The notes under the pieces: model-generated
Told to the model about the DNA's origin: nothing
The model's database searches: none
What the model saw: the letters and a program-made list of their open reading frames with translations, nothing else
In this document: piece by piece, positions 52,470-60,795 of the stretch
Numbering within the stretch: position 1 is the stretch's first letter
Layout of the letters: every line of letters starts with the position of its first letter
Source: Pseudomonas brassicacearum
Lineage (GTDB): Bacteria; Pseudomonadota; Gammaproteobacteria; Pseudomonadales; Pseudomonadaceae
Assembly: GCF_009601685.2 (NCBI RefSeq)
Contig: NZ_CP045701.2
Location: 4,154,001 to 4,218,000 of the forward strand
Direction of reading: 5' to 3'
Length of the DNA: 64,000 nucleotides
Program-made: the position numbers and the translations under genes

Positions 52470-52853
52470 ATGTCTGTTTTTACCCATGTCACCGTCGGTA
52501 CCAACAACCTGGCAAAAGCACGTGCGTTTTATGATGCCACCTTGAAGGAGATCGGCCTCAAGCGTGTTGCCGATCTCAACGATGCCGGTTCCATCTGGGG
52601 CGTCGATAAGCCTTCGTTCTTTGTACTCAACCCGGCCAATGGCAGTCCGGCGACCCTTGGTAACGGTGTTACGGTGAGCTTCGAGGCACCGAACCGTGCT
52701 GCGGTTCTGGCGTTCCATACAGCGGCATTGGCGAGCGGTGGCGTATGTGAAGGCCTGCCGGGTCCGCGTGGCTGGGCGGACAATGCCTATGCAGCTTATG
52801 CACGGGATCTGGATGGAAACAAGCTGGCGGTGTATTGCTTCAAGGCTGAATAG
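52470..52853 (+). CDS. VOC family (glyoxalase-like) protein
   Basis: The product has 127 residues: a single vicinal-oxygen-chelate unit (TNNLAKARAFYDATLKEIGL and AYARDLDGNKLAVYCFKAE). The metal-ligand glutamate of true glyoxalases is not at the usual place. The native role is unknown. It follows the formaldehyde dehydrogenase fossil. In pseudomonads such VOC genes often sit next to frmA, so it may be the survivor of a formaldehyde-handling operon. Confidence 0.85.
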   Translation: MSVFTHVTVGTNNLAKARAFYDATLKEIGLKRVADLNDAGSIWGVDKPSFFVLNPANGSPATLGNGVTVSFEAPNRAAVLAFHTAALASGGVCEGLPGPRGWADNAYAAYARDLDGNKLAVYCFKAE

Positions 52854-52873
52854 GATTTGAGGTTGGCTTGAGG

Positions 52874-52924
52874 AAAACGGCGCCTTTCGTTTTTTGGAGG
52901 AGTGCCGTTTTTTTATCTGGGGGT
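52874..52924 (+). terminator. Terminator after the VOC gene
   Basis: The arms AAACGGC (52875-52881) and GCCGTTT (52914-52920) are followed by a T tract, with a T-rich loop in between. It closes the demethylase-VOC transcript. Confidence 0.7.
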
Positions 52925-53185
52925 GGGGTGAATATCCGTTGCTGCGGTAGCGGCGGCTGGCGGTTCCGCTCTTACAGCGGCGGCTCACTTTTGAAGAGCC
53001 CGGAAGCCGGCCCAGTCAAAAGTAAGCAAAACGCTTTTTGCCCCACCACTCGGCACCTCGCGTAGGCTCGGGGCGCCTGAGATCAACGTCAACCGCGAGG
53101 CGGCCTAACAGCCGACATGGCTCTTGGTGGGATCGCGTTTTTACTGTGGGAGCGAGCTTGCTCGCGATGCGGTGGTGGCCGTTAA
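52925..53185. other. Gap with GC hairpins and a REP half
   Basis: The 260 bases hold several short inverted stretches (for example AGCGGCGGCTGGCGG) and a REP half TGTGGGAGCGAGCTTGCTCG (from 53145). No gene was found. Confidence 0.5.
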
Positions 53186-53971
53186 TCAGGCTTGAAGCCC
53201 CTTGCGGGCAACCGCAGCACCTGCTTGCAACGCCCTTCCAACCTGCTCTTCGAAATGCCCCTGGGTCATCGCCTGCAAGGCGGCGGCCGTTACACCGCGG
53301 TAGGCCACCAAGGCATCGATCATCTGCTGGGCATCACGGTTGGCCAGCAGTTGGCTGCTGTTGACCACGACATTTTTCGCGGCAAGCTGCGCGATATCAC
53401 CAGGTATACCGGCCAGCATTGCCTGATTGGTCAGCGCCGTCATCAACAAGGCCGGAAAGGCCGGGCCGGTGCCTGAGAGTGCTGAGAGATAATCGATGAA
53501 GCCTTCTTCCTGGACTTCAGCAGCGGTGCCCACACATTCAAACAGGCGCTGCACGAGGCTTTTCGTGGTCGCCTCTACTCCGCCCGAACAATACCAGGGC
53601 GTAAAGGACTGCTCGATTTCCACCGCCGCATTGGGCATCGCCCGTACGACTGCCGAAGCCATAGTCTGTGTAGCAATTGCCTGTGCCGTGATGCCGGCCA
53701 TCAAGGAGATCACGGTTTTGCCCGTCGCATTGATGTTCAAGCTGGCGAACTGCTCGGGGCGAACCGCGATGATCACGATCGCGCTGCGATCCACCAGGTC
53801 CTGGTTGTCCGTGACCAGGCTGGCACCTTGTTGGACCAACGGGTGGTCTCCCGAACGATTGGAAATGATCAGGTTTGCGGACGGCACCAGTCCCTTCGCC
53901 AGGACGGCCTTGGCAATCGCGCCGCCCAGCCAGCCGGTTCCGCCAATGATTCCCACGGTCTCATTGATCAT
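53186..53971 (-). CDS. Pyrroline-5-carboxylate reductase-like protein
   Basis: The product has 261 residues. Residues 4-30 are an NAD(P) fold (ETVGIIGGTGWLGGAIAKAVL), and the C-terminal half is the ProC dimer domain (LSALSGTGPAFPALLMTALTNQAM). True ProC makes proline from pyrroline-5-carboxylate; a housekeeping copy is expected elsewhere. Here it overlaps a TetR gene by 11 bases and lies inside a betaine-type cluster. It may act on a cyclic imine derived from the betaine rather than in proline synthesis. Confidence 0.85.
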   Translation of the reverse strand: MINETVGIIGGTGWLGGAIAKAVLAKGLVPSANLIISNRSGDHPLVQQGASLVTDNQDLVDRSAIVIIAVRPEQFASLNINATGKTVISLMAGITAQAIATQTMASAVVRAMPNAAVEIEQSFTPWYCSGGVEATTKSLVQRLFECVGTAAEVQEEGFIDYLSALSGTGPAFPALLMTALTNQAMLAGIPGDIAQLAAKNVVVNSSQLLANRDAQQMIDALVAYRGVTAAALQAMTQGHFEEQVGRALQAGAAVARKGLQA

Positions 53972-54665
53972 CGCCGTTACCTTCGAACGTGTCCGTCAAG
54001 GGAACAAAGACCCCGGGTTCTTTTTCGGCATAGCCAAACTTTCCATAGAAACGATCCAGCTCACGCTGCTTGGGGACTTTGCCGGTGAAGATGCTCACGT
54101 AATGAGGAATGCGCTGGAAACGCACGGTAATCAGCTCACTCGTATTCATGGTGATGTAGCCGATCTGCGTCAGATAAATCGTTCGGGCCCGGGTATCAGC
54201 GCCTTGGCTGTCGTAGCCAAAGCGCTTGAACATGCTCGCCAGGGCGTTCATGCGCTGCTCGTCTACCGCAGCGACCTCTTGAGCCACTTCAGCGGACTGC
54301 AGCGCCCAGCTGCGCACGGCAAACTCGAATTGCGAGTCGAACAACTGTGGGTTGAGCCAGCACTCGAACACATTCAGGATCGCTTCGGAGATGCTTTCGG
54401 CATAGCTTTCACATTGCCGTATCAAGCCCCCCGTATTGGTCTCTCGCCAACGCGACAGCAACGCCGCCAGCAGTTGCTCGCGATCCTCGAAGAACCAGTA
54501 GAAGCTGGTGCGTGACAAGCCCAGGCGCTTGGCCAGCGGCATGACCCGGACCGCATCGATGCCCGACTCCTTGAGGGCCTCGTAGGCCGCTTCCAGCCAA
54601 CCCTCTGGCGAGCCCCGCCAGCCTGCGTCCTGAGCCTTGCCACGTGCCTTCCCTACCTGGGACAT
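53961..54665 (-). CDS. TetR family regulator
   Basis: The ATG at 54665 (MSQVGKARGKAQDAG) gives 234 residues. The helix-turn-helix is AVRVMPLAKRLGLSRTSFYW near residues 40-60, and a ligand-binding helical domain follows. It is the first gene of a two-gene operon with the ProC-like gene (11-base overlap). A near-perfect palindrome lies 53 bases upstream of the start and is likely its operator. Confidence 0.9.
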   Translation of the reverse strand: MSQVGKARGKAQDAGWRGSPEGWLEAAYEALKESGIDAVRVMPLAKRLGLSRTSFYWFFEDREQLLAALLSRWRETNTGGLIRQCESYAESISEAILNVFECWLNPQLFDSQFEFAVRSWALQSAEVAQEVAAVDEQRMNALASMFKRFGYDSQGADTRARTIYLTQIGYITMNTSELITVRFQRIPHYVSIFTGKVPKQRELDRFYGKFGYAEKEPGVFVPLTDTFEGNGDDQ

Positions 54666-54717
54666 CCTGCTTACCTTCTTTAAATATGCGTAGCGCGAAT
54701 GTACTCGGATGACCGTC

Positions 54718-54739
54718 AAATGTACACCTGAGTACATTT
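54718..54739. promoter_or_regulatory. TetR operator candidate (22-bp palindrome)
   Basis: The arms AAATGTAC (54718-54725) and GTACATTT (54732-54739) are exact complements across ACCTGA. A further half-site GAATGTACTC lies 20 bases closer to the gene (from 54698). It sits upstream of the TetR start. Confidence 0.75.
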
Positions 54740-55129
54740 GATTGACTTTCTCGACTTAGACTTCGTTGAAGTTGCAGATCATTAATGACAAGAACTCATG
54801 AGTCGCGGACATAAAATGATTTGTCAGCAAAAGGCACCTGAATAACCATCTCCCACAGGCAACGGACTCCAAACCAAAACAACAACGAGCCGCCATCATG
54901 AATCTTGCAGTGCACACCTCTGAAAGACACTCGACACCCGGCCAAAGAATGCCGGGGCGACTGGCTTTGACACACGCTTCTTCTGTTACTCATCCCCTGC
55001 CCAAATTTCGATAACTGCTTACGCGACGCCTCGCGCCGTCGCTTTGTGTTGCCTGCAAAACCTGGCACACGAAGCCGCGTCCGGGCGGTTGCTGGCGTGC
55101 TGTTTCTTTCCATCAGCCGGATTAGTGAT
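54740..55129. other. 390-base divergent promoter region of the TetR and ABC permease genes
   Basis: No gene or REP was found. Short repeats such as AAGACACTCGACACCC and TTTGACACACG lie near 54920 and 54966; the TTGACACA core resembles the inverted repeat arm GACACA at 50237. Confidence 0.45.
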
Positions 55130-55978
55130 ATGTGGATTACACAAGAGAAGCTTCCACTGGGCGAATACATCGCCCGGTATGTCGAATGGTTGACTCAACA
55201 TGGCGCCGATATTTTCGACGCCATATCGTTATCCTTGTCTGGCGTCATCACCGCATTGACCAACGCGCTCCTTTGGTTCAACCCCTTGGCGTTGATCGCC
55301 GTATTTGCCCTGCTGGCCTATTACATCCAACGCAAGGTGAGCCTCACCCTCTTCGTGGCCCTCTCGTTCCTGCTGATCTTCAATCTCGGTTACTGGCAGG
55401 AGACCATGGAGACCCTTGCCCAAGTGACCTTCGCCACACTCGTGTGCGTAGTCATCGGCGTACCGCTGGGCATCGTCGCGGCGCATCGACCCTGGTTCTA
55501 TATGGCCTTGCGGCCAGTCCTCGACCTGATGCAGACCGTGCCCACCTTCGTCTATCTGATCCCTACCCTGACCCTTTTCGGCCTGGGAGTGGTCCCAGGC
55601 CTGATATCCACCGTGGTATTCGCCATCGCCGCCCCTATTCGCCTGACCTACCTGGGCATCTGTGATGTACCCGAAGAGTTGATGGATGCCGGCAAGGCCT
55701 TTGGCTGTTCGCGCCGCCAATTGTTGGCGCGCATCGAACTGCCCCACGCCATGCCCAGCATCGCCGCCGGCATTACCCAGTGCATCATGCTGTCGCTGTC
55801 CATGGTGGTGATCGCCGCACTGGTGGGTGCCGACGGCCTGGGCAAACCCGTGGTCAATGCGCTGAACACCGCCGATATCTCGATGGGTTTTGAAGCCGGC
55901 CTGGCGATCGTGCTGCTGGCCATCATCCTCGACCGAATCTGCAAACAACGTGAAGCCGTGAAAAGAGGTGACGTATGA
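55130..55978 (+). CDS. Betaine/proline-type ABC transporter permease (ProW-like)
   Basis: The ATG at 55130 (MWITQEKLPLGEYIARYVEWL) gives 282 residues. About six helices and the permease EAA-like loop DAGKAFGCSRRQLLARIELP (near residue 190) are typical of the ProW/OpuAB/ChoW group. The long open frame upstream has no clear start. It overlaps the ATPase gene by four bases (ATGA). It would form an importer with the ATPase and, probably, the binding protein at 47312. Confidence 0.9.
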   Translation: MWITQEKLPLGEYIARYVEWLTQHGADIFDAISLSLSGVITALTNALLWFNPLALIAVFALLAYYIQRKVSLTLFVALSFLLIFNLGYWQETMETLAQVTFATLVCVVIGVPLGIVAAHRPWFYMALRPVLDLMQTVPTFVYLIPTLTLFGLGVVPGLISTVVFAIAAPIRLTYLGICDVPEELMDAGKAFGCSRRQLLARIELPHAMPSIAAGITQCIMLSLSMVVIAALVGADGLGKPVVNALNTADISMGFEAGLAIVLLAIILDRICKQREAVKRGDV

Positions 55979-57198
55979 GCATCATCCGTTTTGAAGACGT
56001 CGACGTCATCTTCTCTGCCCGTCCGAAGCCCGCCCTGGATCTACTCGACCAAGGTTTTTCGCGCCCGGAGATTCTTCAGAAAACCGGTTTGATCGTCGGC
56101 GTGGAGAAAGCCAACCTGGAGATCAACAAGGGGGAAATCTGCGTGCTCATGGGCCTGTCCGGCTCCGGCAAATCCAGCCTGCTGCGCTGCATCAACGGCC
56201 TGAACACCGTCAGCCGCGGCAAGCTGTTCGTCGAACACGAAGGCCGGCAGATCGACATCGCCTCCTGTACCCCCGCCGAACTGAAGATGATGCGCACCCA
56301 GCGCATCGCCATGGTGTTCCAGAAGTTCGCCCTGATGCCCTGGCTGACGGTGCGCGAGAACATCAGTTTCGGTCTGGAAATGCAGGGCCGGTCGGAAAAG
56401 GAATGCCGCACACTGGTGGATGAAAAACTCGAACTGGTGGGCCTGACCCAGTGGCGCAACAAGAAGCCTGACGAATTGTCCGGCGGCATGCAGCAACGGG
56501 TCGGCCTGGCCCGCGCCCTGGCGATGGACGCCGACATCCTGCTGATGGACGAACCGTTCTCGGCCCTCGACCCGTTGATTCGCCAAGGCCTGCAAGATGA
56601 GTTGCTCGATCTGCAGCGCAAATTGCACAAGACCATCGTGTTCGTCAGCCATGACCTGGACGAAGCCCTGAAGCTGGGCACGCGCATCGCCATCATGAAA
56701 GACGGCAAGATCATCCAGTACAGCAAACCCGAAGAGATCGTGCTGAACCCAGCCGACGACTACGTGCGTAACTTCGTCGCCCACACCAACCCGTTGAATG
56801 TGCTGTGTGCGAAAAGCTTGATGACCCCGCTGGAGCAGTGCGTCGTCGCCCGCGGCGAATATTGCCTGGATACTGCTCAAAACCTATGGATGATAGTGAA
56901 CCCGCAGCGTCATTTGACCAGCCTTCGAAAAGGCGTCACGACAGCGCACGTCCAACCATGGAGTCCGGCCCAGCAAATCGAGACCTTGGCACGACAACCG
57001 ACTTGCGTGCCACCGGCGACCACCATGCGCGACGCCCTGCAGATTCGCTACGAAACGGGCCACCCCCTGATCGTGCAGGACGAGGCCGGTACCGTCCTGG
57101 GCATATTGGGCGATGGCGAACTGTATCGGGCACTGCTGGGGCACAACCTGTCGCACCCCACGCTTTCTGAACCCGCAAGAGAATCTTCGGTGGCTTGA
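55975..57198 (+). CDS. Betaine/proline-type ABC transporter ATPase (ProV-like)
   Basis: The product has 407 residues: Walker A GLSGSGKSSL (near residue 59), Q-loop VFQKFALMPW, signature LSGGMQQRVGLARAL, Walker B ILLMDEPFSALDP, and switch histidine in VFVSHDLDEA. The C-terminal 120 residues replace the usual pair of CBS domains with a degenerate form (DALQIRYETGHPLIVQDEAG looks like one CBS remnant). Length and layout match ProV/OpuAA/ChoV. It is coupled to the permease. Confidence 0.9.
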   Translation: MSIIRFEDVDVIFSARPKPALDLLDQGFSRPEILQKTGLIVGVEKANLEINKGEICVLMGLSGSGKSSLLRCINGLNTVSRGKLFVEHEGRQIDIASCTPAELKMMRTQRIAMVFQKFALMPWLTVRENISFGLEMQGRSEKECRTLVDEKLELVGLTQWRNKKPDELSGGMQQRVGLARALAMDADILLMDEPFSALDPLIRQGLQDELLDLQRKLHKTIVFVSHDLDEALKLGTRIAIMKDGKIIQYSKPEEIVLNPADDYVRNFVAHTNPLNVLCAKSLMTPLEQCVVARGEYCLDTAQNLWMIVNPQRHLTSLRKGVTTAHVQPWSPAQQIETLARQPTCVPPATTMRDALQIRYETGHPLIVQDEAGTVLGILGDGELYRALLGHNLSHPTLSEPARESSVA

Positions 57199-57228
57199 TT
57201 CACCAGGCAGCAACCTCGGAATACACCT

Positions 57229-58167
57229 ATGCAACCCAGCGTTATCGATAAAAAGGTCAAGGGCTATCGGCGGTTGATACCGTCGATGACGGCGTTGCTG
57301 GAATTCGAAGCCGTGGCGCGATTGGCCAGTTTCACCCTGGCCGCCCAAGAACTGGGCGTGACCCAGGCGGCCGTCAGCAAGCAAATCCGATTGTTGGAAG
57401 ATACCCTGGGGACCAAGCTGTTCCATCGACTTCATCGGGCGATCAAGCTGACTCATGAAGGCTACGTCCTGCACCTGGTCGTCGCAGAGTCCATTCATCG
57501 CATGGCCAGTGTCTTCGACAAAATCGCCGAGGGCATTGGTGAGCAAGAGATCACCATTGCCTGCACGGAGGCGTTCTCTCACTTGAGGATACTCCCCAGA
57601 TTGATCGCTCTGCGCACGCTGCAACCGAAGTTGAAATTGCGCCTGATGACGCAGCAGGTCTCGCCAAGTTCATATCGGGATGACGTCGACCTGGCCATCC
57701 GTTTCGGCAATGGAAAATGGGAAGATGGCAGTTCGGTTTTCCTGTTCGATGAAGAAGTGTTTCCCGTTTGCTCGCCAGCCTGGCTCGCCGCCAACCCGGC
57801 ACCTTCAGCCATTGCCGATTTTCTGGACACGGCGCTGATTGACTCCGATTCCACCCTTGAAGGCTGGATGACCTGGAACCGTTGGTGCCGGGAACTGGGC
57901 GATATGCGCCCCAAGCTCAACTATTCATTTCGCTGCAGTTCCTACAACGATGCGATCCAGGCGGCCATTCAAGGCCACGGCATTGCACTGGGATGGAGTC
58001 GACTGATCGCGCACCGCCTCAACAGTGGCGAACTGATCAGAATCACGCCCTACGTGGTCAAGCCAAAAGACGCTTATTACCTGGTCATTCCGAGCGGTCG
58101 AAAACTTGAGCCCATTACCCAGGCACTGGTCGATTGGCTGCGCGATGACAGTTATCTAACTAACTGA
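57229..58167 (+). CDS. LysR family regulator, GcvA-like
   Basis: The product has 312 residues with helix-turn-helix SFTLAAQELGVTQAAVSKQIRL-type sequence (residues 36-57) in the GcvA/AmpR style. It is transcribed in the same direction as the permease and ATPase and stands 31 bases after them. A perfect T-N11-A LysR box lies between its stop codon and the Rieske gene, so it probably controls the oxygenase and reductase. Confidence 0.9.
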   Translation: MQPSVIDKKVKGYRRLIPSMTALLEFEAVARLASFTLAAQELGVTQAAVSKQIRLLEDTLGTKLFHRLHRAIKLTHEGYVLHLVVAESIHRMASVFDKIAEGIGEQEITIACTEAFSHLRILPRLIALRTLQPKLKLRLMTQQVSPSSYRDDVDLAIRFGNGKWEDGSSVFLFDEEVFPVCSPAWLAANPAPSAIADFLDTALIDSDSTLEGWMTWNRWCRELGDMRPKLNYSFRCSSYNDAIQAAIQGHGIALGWSRLIAHRLNSGELIRITPYVVKPKDAYYLVIPSGRKLEPITQALVDWLRDDSYLTN

Positions 58168-58195
58168 TAATCAACAGTTTTTAGTCAGCTTTCAG

Positions 58196-58214
58196 GCATA
58201 ACGCAAAGTTATGC
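58196..58214. promoter_or_regulatory. LysR box upstream of the Rieske gene
   Basis: GCATAAC (58196-58202) and GTTATGC (58208-58214) are exact complements across GCAAA. The core fits T-N11-A, the LysR consensus. It lies 92 bases before the Rieske start. Confidence 0.7.
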
Positions 58215-58305
58215 GAGCGTGAAAATAAAGCGCGTTGACGGTCTTATTCCACCTTTCCAAACTGTGCTCGCCGCCTGATCAATTTGAATGTGAGCGAGAC
58301 CTATA

Positions 58306-59562
58306 ATGACAATCAATGCCGTGAAGACCCATCGTGAACTTCTGGCCGACCGCACGCCCGGCCATGGCATGCCAAGCGGTTTGTTTGGTCGCCAGGATAT
58401 TTTTGAAACCGACGTCGATATCTTTTTCACCAAACACTGGATTCTGGTGGGGGTCACCAGCGACATCCCCGAACCCGGTGATGTCTCGACCATCGACATT
58501 GGCAAATCCTCCATCCTCCTGGTGCGCGACGATGACGAGCATGTGCAGGCGTTTCGCAACGTTTGCCGGCACCGCGGGGCTCGCTTGAAACAGGCCGGCA
58601 AGTCGACGGTGGGCATGCTGGTCTGTCCCTACCACCAGTGGAGCTACGACCTGGACGGCAGCCTGAAACATGCGGCACACATGGGCCAGGACTTCGACCC
58701 TAACTGCAAAAGCCTGATCCCTGTGCACACTCGAGTCATCGGCACCCATGTCTTCGTCTGCCTGGGCGACGAACCACCAGAAGACATCCTGTACCTTGAC
58801 CAGGTCATGACACCGCGTTTCGCCCAATACGACATTGCCCACTCGAAGATCGCCTACGAATCGGAAATCATCGAGAACGGCAATTGGAAACTGGTAATCG
58901 AGAATAACCGCGAGTGTTATCACTGCGCCGCCACCCACCCGGAATTGACCGCGTCTTTCCTGCCCGAAGATTTCGGTTTCTGCACCGATGGGCTGGGCGA
59001 GGATTCACTACAGGCACTGGCCGAATATCACCGCCGCAATGCCGACACCAAGACCAACTGGGAGAACGAAGGCTATATCTGCGATGCCGTCGAACACTTG
59101 GGTGAAGATGCCGTGACCCAGTTCCGCTCGCAACGACTGGCCATTGCCGGCAACGGCGAATCCCAGACCCTGGACACCCGCGTGGCGTGCACCCGGCTGT
59201 TCGGCGACCTCACCCGCCGCGACTTGGGCGACGTGCATCTTTGGACGCACAACTCCTGGACCCATGTCATGAGCGACCATGCCGTGGTCTCCTACATCAT
59301 CCCCCTGGCGCCCGATAAAACCCTGGTGCGCACCAAATGGCTGGTCCATGCCGATGCCGTCGAAGGCGTCGACTACCAGGTGGATAAGCTGACCGAAGTC
59401 TGGGCGGCGACCAACCTGCAAGACGCCAACCTCGTCGGCATCACCCACAGCGGCACCCAGGATCCCGCCTACACACCCGGGCCGTTCTCAGCCTTTACCG
59501 AAACCTATGTCGACCAGTTCTCTCGCTGGTACGCGGCGCGTCTGGCCGCCCATGGCGTGTGA
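58306..59562 (+). CDS. Rieske non-heme iron oxygenase, GbcA/Stc2-like
   Basis: The product has 418 residues. The Rieske cluster ligands are C87-x-H89 (VCRHRGA) and, 17 residues on, C-x2-H (VCPYHQWSY). The mononuclear iron site has the H-x4-H pattern in RECYHCAATHPEL; the third ligand was not pinned down. The layout matches the oxygenase GbcA of glycine betaine demethylation and Stc2 of stachydrine demethylation. It removes one methyl group as formaldehyde. The reductase gene follows after nine bases. Confidence 0.9.
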   Translation: MTINAVKTHRELLADRTPGHGMPSGLFGRQDIFETDVDIFFTKHWILVGVTSDIPEPGDVSTIDIGKSSILLVRDDDEHVQAFRNVCRHRGARLKQAGKSTVGMLVCPYHQWSYDLDGSLKHAAHMGQDFDPNCKSLIPVHTRVIGTHVFVCLGDEPPEDILYLDQVMTPRFAQYDIAHSKIAYESEIIENGNWKLVIENNRECYHCAATHPELTASFLPEDFGFCTDGLGEDSLQALAEYHRRNADTKTNWENEGYICDAVEHLGEDAVTQFRSQRLAIAGNGESQTLDTRVACTRLFGDLTRRDLGDVHLWTHNSWTHVMSDHAVVSYIIPLAPDKTLVRTKWLVHADAVEGVDYQVDKLTEVWAATNLQDANLVGITHSGTQDPAYTPGPFSAFTETYVDQFSRWYAARLAAHGV

Positions 59563-59571
59563 GGAATGAAC

Positions 59572-60708
59572 ATGACGACTTACGAAAACCCGGCACGCCC
59601 TGCAACTGCCAGCGTGGTTCAACGTTTTACCGACCCGACCACCTGGAGCACGTTCGGCTCGCAGTGGCACAGCGGTGAACAAAAAACCCTGCAATGCTGC
59701 GCTGTGCGCCAGGAAACCCATGACGTAAAAACCTTCATTTTTCGTTGTGCGGACTTCAGCGCGCTGAGCTTCGAGCCCGGTCAATTCATCACGATCTCAC
59801 CGGTCATTGGCGGGCAGAGCCTCTTGCGCTGCTACACCCTGTCGTCCTCCCCCACCCGGCCCTTTGCGTTTTCCATTACCGTCAAGCGCGTACCGGGGGG
59901 AACGGTATCGAACTGGCTGCATGACCACCTCAAGCCCGGCGACAGCCTGAAGGCGTCCGGCCCCGCGGGCAGCTTTACACCGGTCGGCCATCCTGCGACC
60001 AAGTTGTTGTACCTGTCGGCCGGTTCCGGCGTAACGCCCCTGATGTCCATGACCCGGGCCGCCTGCGACATGGCGGGCAACCTCGACATCGTTTTTGTGC
60101 ACAGCGCCCGTACGCCCAACGACGTCATCTTCCACACAGAACTGACGCGTATGCAGGCCGCCATGCCGGGGCTGCGGGTCATCAGTGTTTGCGAAGGACC
60201 TGGCGACACCGCTCAATGGCAGCAACCGATAGGCCGGCTCGATTTGTCGTTGCTGAGCCAGCACGTGCCGGACTACAAGGAACGGGAAATCTTTACTTGC
60301 GGTCCCCTGGGCTACATGGAAGCGGTCAAGTCACTGCTCAGGGAAGCGGCGTTCGATTTCGCCCACTACCATCAGGAAAGCTTCGACATCACCGCACTGA
60401 ATGAAGAACCGTTGATCGAGCAGGCCGCTACGCTCAATCAGCAGGACGTCTTCACCGTGACCCTGTCGCGCTCCGGAAAAACCTTCAGCATGCCGGGCAA
60501 CCAGACCGTGCTGGCCGCCGCAAAGAAGGCCGGCGCCATCGTGCCCTCCTCTTGCAGCCAGGGCGTTTGTGGCACCTGCAAGACCGCCCTGCTACAGGGT
60601 ACGGTCGAGATGAATCACAACGGCGGTATCCGGCAACGGGAAATCGACAAAGGCCTGCGCTTGCTGTGCTGCAGCAAGCCCACTTCTGACCTGGTCCTGG
60701 ATCTTTAG
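59572..60708 (+). CDS. Ferredoxin-NAD(P) reductase partner of the Rieske oxygenase (GbcB-like)
   Basis: The start ATG at 59572 suits GAGGA six bases upstream; an ATG two codons earlier (59566) is possible. The 378 residues hold an FAD domain (LRCYTLSSSP then GSGVTPLMSM), an NAD(P) domain (IFTCGPLGYMEAVKSLL) and a C-terminal plant-type [2Fe-2S] ferredoxin with C-x4-C-x2-C (CSQGVCGTC) and a distal cysteine (LRLLCCSKP). It passes electrons to the Rieske enzyme. Confidence 0.92.
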   Translation: MTTYENPARPATASVVQRFTDPTTWSTFGSQWHSGEQKTLQCCAVRQETHDVKTFIFRCADFSALSFEPGQFITISPVIGGQSLLRCYTLSSSPTRPFAFSITVKRVPGGTVSNWLHDHLKPGDSLKASGPAGSFTPVGHPATKLLYLSAGSGVTPLMSMTRAACDMAGNLDIVFVHSARTPNDVIFHTELTRMQAAMPGLRVISVCEGPGDTAQWQQPIGRLDLSLLSQHVPDYKEREIFTCGPLGYMEAVKSLLREAAFDFAHYHQESFDITALNEEPLIEQAATLNQQDVFTVTLSRSGKTFSMPGNQTVLAAAKKAGAIVPSSCSQGVCGTCKTALLQGTVEMNHNGGIRQREIDKGLRLLCCSKPTSDLVLDL

Positions 60709-60795
60709 CCTTGCATCGCGAATAAGGTAGTCACTGCACACTGGCTTCTGCACAATCTCCGTGCGCTTACCCTAATAAGACAGTGGCCCAGCCTG

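Noticed and set aside
55046..55129. Longer N-terminus for the ABC permease
   Set aside because: The added residues are arginine-rich and atypical of ProW, while the ATG at 55130 gives the usual family start.
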